Assembly: GCA_900552105.1 (NCBI GenBank)
Contig: URYH01000017.1
Coordinates: forward strand, 1-27,874
From: an uncultured Eubacteriales bacterium
GTDB taxonomy: Bacteria; Bacillota; Clostridia; Christensenellales; UBA1242
Direction: 5' to 3'
Length of the DNA: 27,874 bases
Below, piece after piece: positions 22,587 through 27,874 of the stretch. Under the pieces are notes generated by a model that was not told where the DNA came from, did not search any database, and worked only from the letters and a program-made list of their open reading frames with translations. A program made the translations under genes and the position numbers. Every line of letters begins with the position of its first letter. Within the stretch, counting starts at the first letter, position 1.

Positions 22587-25500
22587 ATGTATTTTAAATC
22601 ATTGGACGTGGCGGGATTCAAATCTTTTGCTGATAGACTTGAAATCAAATTTGATAGTGGTGTGACAGCAATTGTTGGACCAAATGGTTGCGGAAAAAGT
22701 AATGTTGCTGATGCGATTCGTTGGGTTTTGGGAGAACAAAGCTCAAAACTTTTGCGTGGATCAAGCATGCAAGATGTTATCTTTAATGGAACAGAAAAAA
22801 GAAAGAGTTTGAGTTATGCAGAAGTCACATTGTCTTTTAACAACCAAGACAGGTTTTTTAATTACGACTATGACGAACTCGCAATCACGAGAAAACTATA
22901 TCGAAGCGGAGAAAGTGAATACTTGATTAACCGTGTTCCATGCAGACTTCGCGATATTGTTGATTTGTTGCACGATTCGGGAATCGGACGTGATGGTTAT
23001 TCAATTATTGGACAAGGCAAGGTTGAAGAAATCATTTCATCAAAACCGGAAAATAGACGTGGTATTTTCGAAGAAGCAGCAGGAATTGCAAAGTTTAAGT
23101 CAAAAAAGGTTGAGTCAGAGCGAAAACTTGAACGTGTGCGAGATAATTTGACAAGAATTAAAGACATTTTGAGCGAAATTGAAAGACACTTGGAACCACT
23201 CAAAAAGCAATCCGAAACCGCAAAAAAATATTTGGAACTTCGTGACCAACTCAAAGATTTGGAAACAAATATTTATGTTTACCAATATGACAATGCCAGT
23301 GACCAAAAAGCAAAGATAATGCAAAAGTTGAGCGGAATTTCCGAACAACTTGCACTTCGACAAGACGAACTCAACAAGGCAACAGACGGGTATAATGCAA
23401 GCATGGCAGAGGTGTCAAACATTGATAAACTCATGGATGAATTGCACGAACAAATTTTGCATCTTTCGGTTAATATCGAAAAGCAGGCGAGTGAAATAAA
23501 AATCGTTAAAGAAAGGATAAATTTGTTATCAGAACATAACGACAAAATCAATCTTGATATAACCAATTGCAACAACAACATTCTCAAACTCACCGCTGAA
23601 CGCGAAAACAAACTCGAACGCGTCAAGGTGGAGCAAAAAAATCTTATTGACAAAAATAGTGAGCAAAAAAAGATTTATGACAGGTATCTCACCATTGTTG
23701 ACGAACTCACGCTTTATGAAGATGAGGCGGAAAGTTCACAAAAAGAGATGATTGATGCTCTTGACAAACTCACTGACATCAAATCAAAATCATCAAGACT
23801 TGAAGCCGAAAGAAAGGCAAGTGAAGAAAACATTGAGGCAATCACATCAAGAATTTCTGCAATCAATGAAAAGATAAAGAGCAACGAAGAACTCGCCTCA
23901 TCAAGTCGTGAAGAAGTTGAAGCAATGAGAGCACAAAAAGAAAGTTCAGAAAAAGATTGTGCGGACATTGAGCTTCAAATGAACATTCTCAATTCAAACA
24001 TCAAAGATGTTGAAAATGAAAAAAATTCAAATTTTGCAAAAATTCAGGTTTATGAAAACAGACGCAAACTCCTTTTGGAAATGCAAGCGGAATATGAAGG
24101 ATATGCTGGAAGTGTCAAAAAACTTCTCAAAGAAAGCGAAAGAAACATTGGCATAAAAAACAAGATGGTTGGTGTTTTGGCTTCACTCATCAAGGTTCCG
24201 GCAAATTTTGAAACTGCAATTGAAATGGCTCTTGGAAATGCCGTTCAAAATATCGTCACATTTGATGAAAATGGTGCAAAAGACCTGATTAGATTTTTGA
24301 AAGAAAATCAATTTGGTCGTGCAACATTTATGCCAATCTCATCAATGAAGCCAAGGAACATTTCGCAAGAAGATAGAAAATATTTATCAATTGATGGTTG
24401 TTTTGGTGTTGCAAGTGAACTCATTAGTTTTGACAAAAAAATTGCTCCTGTTATATCAAATCTTCTTGGTGCAACAGTTGTTGTTGAAGACCTTGACATT
24501 GCTGTCAAGCTTGCACAAAACACAAGATTTGCATTCAAAATTGTGACACTTGACGGGGATATCGTTAACCCACAAGGTTCACTCACTGGCGGAAGCAAGA
24601 GAAGCGAGGCAGTTAACCTTATTTCACGCGAAAGAGAAATTAACACTCTTGCTGAACAAATTGAAAAACTTAAAGCTGATATTGACAAAAAACAAAAGTA
24701 TATCGGGTCAAGCACACTTGAAGTGTCGGCATTGCAAGGCAAACTTGTTTCTGCGACCAGACTTCGCAACGAAGCAGAAATTAACTTTGCAAAAGTTAGT
24801 GAAAAACTTGATAATATTGAATTCCAACTTTATTCTCTCAAAGAAGAACTTGCTCAAGAAGATAATTTGAAAACTTTGACAGAAAACAAAATTAAATTTA
24901 TCAATGACGAACTAAATTCTGTTGCGGGACTTGAAAATGTTGAAGCAACAAACAGAAAGAAAGCGACAGAAAGCACAAACCTTCGCCAAGAGAAGTTTGC
25001 TTCTTTGCGTTCGGAAAGAGACGATTTAATTCAAAAAATTACTGAATCAAAGGTTAAAATTGCCGAACTCGAAACGACAATATCATCTCTTTCAACTGAT
25101 TGTGAACGTCTTGCATATGAGATTGAAGACGAAAACACCAATCTCGAAAATCTCAAACGTGAACTCATTCGAAATCAACAAACCATTGATGGGGCAAATT
25201 CAATCATTCAAGCACAAATTGAAGCACAAACATCACAAGAAGACAAAGAGAAGTTGCAAAATGTCAGAAGTCAACTTGCAGGACTTGATGACAAAAAAAT
25301 GGCATTGCAAAATTCAATCAAAGAACTCGATGAAGCAAAAACAAATCTCATGTCGCAAATTTCTGTTCTCACTGAGAAAAAACACAATGAAGAGATGCAA
25401 CTGGCAAAAGTTGACACTGATATTGAAGCAATGCAAGAACGAATTTATGAGGAATATGGGCTCACATATCAAACTTGCCAAGAATTTAAGCGTCCTGATT

Positions 25501-26180
25501 TTGATATCAATCAAGGTATGATTGAATGCAACAAGTGCAAAAAAGATATAAGCCGCCTTGGATATGTCAACGTTAATGCAATTGAAGAATACAAAGAAAC
25601 CTCAGTTCGTTATGACGACATGAAAACACAGTGTGACGATCTTGAAAAATCTGAAGAAGATTTGGTTAAAATCATAAAAGAATTGTCAAATGAAATGATA
25701 ACAAGATTTGAAACCCAATTTAATCAAATCAATGCAAACTTCAAGCAAACTTTCAAAGAACTTTTCGGTGGCGGAAATGCAAGACTTGAACTCACGGGTA
25801 GTGACAATCTTTTGGAGGCAGGAATTGAAATTGTTGCCGAACCTCCTGGAAAGAAACTTCAAAGCATAACACTTCTTTCTGGTGGAGAAAAAGCACTCAC
25901 TGCGATTGCGATTTTGTTTGCGATTTTGAAACTTCGTCCAATGCCATTCTGTTTGCTTGACGAAATTGAAGCCGCACTTGACGATGCGAATGTTGATAGA
26001 TTTGCTCAATATCTTCGCCGTTTCAGCAAAGAAACTCAATTCATTGTTATCACTCATAGAAAACCAACAATGGAACTTGCGGACAGTTTGTATGGCGTGA
26101 CAATGGAAGAAAAGGGTGTTTCAAAAATTGTTTCTGTAAAACTTAGTGAAGCAGTGAAACACGTTGAGGAGGCGAGTTAA
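22587..26180 (+). CDS. smc: Chromosome segregation protein SMC
   Basis: SMC is the ATPase of bacterial condensin, which with ScpA and ScpB extrudes loops and aligns the chromosome arms. The 1197-aa protein is full length. The N-terminal half-ATPase has Walker A GPNGCGKS (31-38) and the Q-loop region. The first long coiled coil runs to about residue 500, the hinge from about 510 to 670 (GYAGSVKKLLKES to NPQGSLTGGSKRS), and the second coiled coil to about 1040. The C-terminal half has the signature LLSGGEKAL (S1098) and Walker B FCLLDEIEAALDD (D1125, E1126). The ATG has GAGAGG at 22577-22582. One oddity is a CNKC pair in the coil near the C-terminal head; it may be incidental. The stop overlaps the ftsY start by one base. 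Confidence 0.98.
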   Translation: MYFKSLDVAGFKSFADRLEIKFDSGVTAIVGPNGCGKSNVADAIRWVLGEQSSKLLRGSSMQDVIFNGTEKRKSLSYAEVTLSFNNQDRFFNYDYDELAITRKLYRSGESEYLINRVPCRLRDIVDLLHDSGIGRDGYSIIGQGKVEEIISSKPENRRGIFEEAAGIAKFKSKKVESERKLERVRDNLTRIKDILSEIERHLEPLKKQSETAKKYLELRDQLKDLETNIYVYQYDNASDQKAKIMQKLSGISEQLALRQDELNKATDGYNASMAEVSNIDKLMDELHEQILHLSVNIEKQASEIKIVKERINLLSEHNDKINLDITNCNNNILKLTAERENKLERVKVEQKNLIDKNSEQKKIYDRYLTIVDELTLYEDEAESSQKEMIDALDKLTDIKSKSSRLEAERKASEENIEAITSRISAINEKIKSNEELASSSREEVEAMRAQKESSEKDCADIELQMNILNSNIKDVENEKNSNFAKIQVYENRRKLLLEMQAEYEGYAGSVKKLLKESERNIGIKNKMVGVLASLIKVPANFETAIEMALGNAVQNIVTFDENGAKDLIRFLKENQFGRATFMPISSMKPRNISQEDRKYLSIDGCFGVASELISFDKKIAPVISNLLGATVVVEDLDIAVKLAQNTRFAFKIVTLDGDIVNPQGSLTGGSKRSEAVNLISREREINTLAEQIEKLKADIDKKQKYIGSSTLEVSALQGKLVSATRLRNEAEINFAKVSEKLDNIEFQLYSLKEELAQEDNLKTLTENKIKFINDELNSVAGLENVEATNRKKATESTNLRQEKFASLRSERDDLIQKITESKVKIAELETTISSLSTDCERLAYEIEDENTNLENLKRELIRNQQTIDGANSIIQAQIEAQTSQEDKEKLQNVRSQLAGLDDKKMALQNSIKELDEAKTNLMSQISVLTEKKHNEEMQLAKVDTDIEAMQERIYEEYGLTYQTCQEFKRPDFDINQGMIECNKCKKDISRLGYVNVNAIEEYKETSVRYDDMKTQCDDLEKSEEDLVKIIKELSNEMITRFETQFNQINANFKQTFKELFGGGNARLELTGSDNLLEAGIEIVAEPPGKKLQSITLLSGGEKALTAIAILFAILKLRPMPFCLLDEIEAALDDANVDRFAQYLRRFSKETQFIVITHRKPTMELADSLYGVTMEEKGVSKIVSVKLSEAVKHVEEAS

Positions 26181-27076
26181 TGGGACTTATCAAATCAATA
26201 AAAAATGCCTTTAAGAAAACAAAAGAATATTTTGCTAGACGCCTTGATGCAATGCTTTCTCATGGCGAACTTAATGAAGATTTTTATGAAGAACTTGAAG
26301 AATTGTTGATTTCAAGTGATGTTGGTGTTTCGTCCAGTCTTGAAATTGTTGAAAATTTGAGACTATATGCAAGAAAAAACAAAATTAGGACTGCTGACGA
26401 AGTCCGTGACGCACTCAAACTTATTGTTTCTGAAATGTTTGTTGATGCAAAAAATTATAAGTTTGAATACCCCTGCGTGATAACCATTGTTGGAGTCAAC
26501 GGGGTTGGAAAAACAACAACCATCGGAAAACTAGCCAACTATTTTAAGTCGCAAAAAAAAGACGTGACACTTGTTGCTGGCGACACATTTCGCGCTGCTG
26601 CTGCTGACCAACTTTCAAATTGGGCAAAGCGAGCAAATGTCAAAATTGTGCGTCATAATGAAGGGGCAGATGCTGCGGCGGTTGTGTTTGACGGAATAAC
26701 AAGTGCAAAAGCAAAAAAGACCGATGTGCTGATTGTTGACACAGCAGGGCGACTTCACACAAAAACAAATCTCATGGAAGAGCTCAAAAAAATTGACAGG
26801 GTTATTACTCGTGAATACCCCGAAGCAAATAGATATAATCTTATCGTACTCGATGCAACAACGGGACAAAATGCACTCAATCAAATCAAAGCGTTTGATG
26901 AATTTGTGAGGATTGATGGAATTATTCTCACAAAACTTGACGGAACGGCAAAGGGTGGAGTTGTGATATCCATTCAAAAAGACTATAATGTTCCCGTTGT
27001 GTTTGTTGGAACGGGAGAAAGCATGGAAGATTTGGAACTCTTTGACCCAAAGGTTTTTGCAGACAGCTTGTTTTAG
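26180..27076 (+). CDS. ftsY: Signal recognition particle receptor FtsY
   Basis: FtsY is the SRP receptor GTPase that delivers nascent membrane proteins to the Sec translocon. The 298-aa product is an N-G domain protein without the acidic A domain of enterobacteria. It has a helical N domain (ALLDV-like ELLISSDVG), G1 GVNGVGKTTTIGKLA (from G105), DTFRAAAADQL, the G3 DTAGRL, and TKLDGTAKGGVV, ending in the GTGESMEDLELFDP closing motif. The ATG overlaps the smc stop (TAATG), with GAGGAGG at 26166-26172. smc-ftsY is a conserved operon in Firmicutes. A strong terminator follows the stop. Confidence 0.98.
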   Translation: MGLIKSIKNAFKKTKEYFARRLDAMLSHGELNEDFYEELEELLISSDVGVSSSLEIVENLRLYARKNKIRTADEVRDALKLIVSEMFVDAKNYKFEYPCVITIVGVNGVGKTTTIGKLANYFKSQKKDVTLVAGDTFRAAAADQLSNWAKRANVKIVRHNEGADAAAVVFDGITSAKAKKTDVLIVDTAGRLHTKTNLMEELKKIDRVITREYPEANRYNLIVLDATTGQNALNQIKAFDEFVRIDGIILTKLDGTAKGGVVISIQKDYNVPVVFVGTGESMEDLELFDPKVFADSLF

Positions 27077-27082
27077 AAAAGC

Positions 27083-27113
27083 AAAAGATGATGTTGATCG
27101 TCATCTTTTTTTT
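27083..27113 (+). terminator. Rho-independent terminator after ftsY
   Basis: AAAAGATGATG (27083-27093) pairs with CGTCATCTTTT (27099-27109), one G-T pair, around a five-base loop. The T run continues to 27113. Confidence 0.9.
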
Positions 27114-27115
27114 GG

Positions 27116-27143
27116 TCAAATTTCGACAAAGTTCGCATATACA
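27116..27143 (+). promoter_or_regulatory. Candidate sigma-E-type promoter for sigK
   Basis: TCAAATT (27116-27122) resembles the sigma-E -35 (KMATATT) and CATATACA (27136-27143) the sigma-E -10 (CATACAMT), with 13 bases between them, one short of the usual spacing. No TTGACA/TATAAT pair is seen in the gap. In Bacillus sigK is made in the mother cell under sigma-E, so this fits, but the match is partial. Confidence 0.4.
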
Positions 27144-27165
27144 TAGAACAATGGGAGCGTGTTCT

Positions 27166-27867
27166 ATGATATTTGAAAGTTTTGCTTATTTTCTAAACAA
27201 AATAATGCTCTTTTCTTCTTTTGTGAACTCTGCTTCAGGCTTCCCAAAACCCTTGTCGCCTGAAGAAGAAAGAAAAGAATTTGAGAAGTTTAAAAAAGGT
27301 GATATTCAGGCAAAAAACAACTTGATTAATCACAATCTGCGACTTGTGGCACACATCGTAAAAAAATATGCAGGGGCGGGGGAGGCTGACGACCTTATTT
27401 CTGTTGGAACAATAGGCCTTATAAAAGCAATAAATACTTTTGAATATGACAAGAACACGCAACTTTCGACCTATGCAGCAAGGTGTATTGAAAACGAAAT
27501 ATTGATGCTTATTCGTGTTGGGAAAAAGCACAAAGTTGTCATGTCTCTTCAAGAATATTTGGGTGAAGACAAGGACGGAAACGAAATTGAATTGATGGAC
27601 GTCATTCCTGGTGTTGATGATGAGGTTGAAGATGCAGTTGAGCAAAATATTTTGACCGACAAACTCAATCGACTCATGAAAGACAGTTTGTCAGAACGAG
27701 AATATGAAATTATTGTTCTTCGATATGGAATTGGAGGGGGACCAGCACTCACTCAGCGTGAAGTGGCAAAGAAACTGGGAATTTCGCGGTCGTATATTTC
27801 ACGACTTGAAACAAAAGCACTCGAAATTATTAAACACCAAATTGAAAAAAATAATATTTTATTTTAA
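27166..27867 (+). CDS. sigK: RNA polymerase sporulation sigma factor sigma-K
   Basis: Sigma-K directs late mother-cell transcription in spore formation (coat, cortex, lysis). The 233-aa product begins with a hydrophobic pro-sequence (residues 2-20) and then FPKPLSPEEER, close to the pro-sigma-K pattern, where the segment is removed at the forespore membrane. Regions 2 and 4 follow: NLRLVAHIVKKY, DLISVGTIGLIKAIN, STYAARCIENEILM, and the C-terminal helix-turn-helix TQREVAKKLGISRSYISRLE. The ATG at 27166 has GGGAG at 27153-27157; longer in-frame starts run into the ftsY terminator. The gene is one continuous frame with no skin-type interruption. Alternative: a sigma-E/F/G paralogue, but the N-terminal pattern favours sigma-K. 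Confidence 0.9.
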   Translation: MIFESFAYFLNKIMLFSSFVNSASGFPKPLSPEEERKEFEKFKKGDIQAKNNLINHNLRLVAHIVKKYAGAGEADDLISVGTIGLIKAINTFEYDKNTQLSTYAARCIENEILMLIRVGKKHKVVMSLQEYLGEDKDGNEIELMDVIPGVDDEVEDAVEQNILTDKLNRLMKDSLSEREYEIIVLRYGIGGGPALTQREVAKKLGISRSYISRLETKALEIIKHQIEKNNILF

Positions 27868-27874
27868 TTTATTT

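Noticed and set aside
25500..25570. CNKC pair in the SMC coiled coil as a zinc hook
   Set aside because: It lies next to the C-terminal head rather than at the hinge, and there is no second pair; it is more likely incidental.
1..27874. CRISPR arrays, tRNA or rRNA genes, insertion sequences, phage genes
   Set aside because: No regularly spaced repeats, cloverleaf-like sequence, transposase or phage-type ORF was seen.

Overview
The window is an AT-rich chromosomal segment that reads as a low-GC Gram-positive endospore former (class Clostridia, or a near relative known mainly from gut metagenomes). The support is the gene order (yqfD-ybeY-era-yqzL-recO, ppdK, dnaG-rpoD, pta-ackA, rpmF-plsX, smc-ftsY, sigK), three sporulation genes (yqfD, ylbJ, sigK), strong GGAGG-type ribosome binding sites and TTGACA/TATAAT promoters, many with an extended TGn motif. 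Species-level placement is not possible from the sequence alone.

Layout. Positions 1-3200 hold the 3' part of yqfD, then ybeY and era (overlapping), the tiny yqzL with its own likely promoter, and recO, closed by a terminator. ppdK (3273-5921) stands alone. Positions 5930-8150 form a small accessory islet between ppdK and dnaG. It contains a PIN-domain gene, a 55-aa gene coupled to an unknown 307-aa gene, and a roughly 100-nt transcription unit with a 33-codon ORF, all with their own promoters and most with a terminator. Positions 8151-11694 carry dnaG-rpoD and a coiled-coil zinc-ribbon gene. A convergent secreted protein of unknown function (11691-12308, minus) follows, then a 75-aa membrane protein and valS. 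A DUF4364-family gene (minus) is divergent from a 288-aa unknown, which converges on ylbJ (minus). ylbJ is divergent from a patatin-like hydrolase that leads the patatin-pta-ackA operon. rpmF, plsX and smc-ftsY each have a promoter. sigK closes the window.

How the genes work together. Most are housekeeping: ribosome and RNA maturation (ybeY, era, rpmF), replication priming and primary transcription (dnaG, rpoD), repair (recO), chromosome organisation and protein targeting (smc, ftsY), tRNA charging (valS), pyruvate/PEP and acetyl-CoA/acetate metabolism (ppdK, pta, ackA) and phospholipid initiation (plsX). yqfD, ylbJ and sigK tie the segment to spore formation. sigK is one continuous reading frame with a hydrophobic pro-sequence.

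I found no CRISPR array, tRNA, rRNA, insertion sequence or phage module. No clearly new multi-gene system is visible. The best leads are the ppdK-dnaG islet, an apparently leaderless DUF4364 mRNA, two convergent pairs with overlapping stop codons (one with its terminator buried in the opposite gene), a terminator just before valS, and a secreted His/Cys-rich protein.
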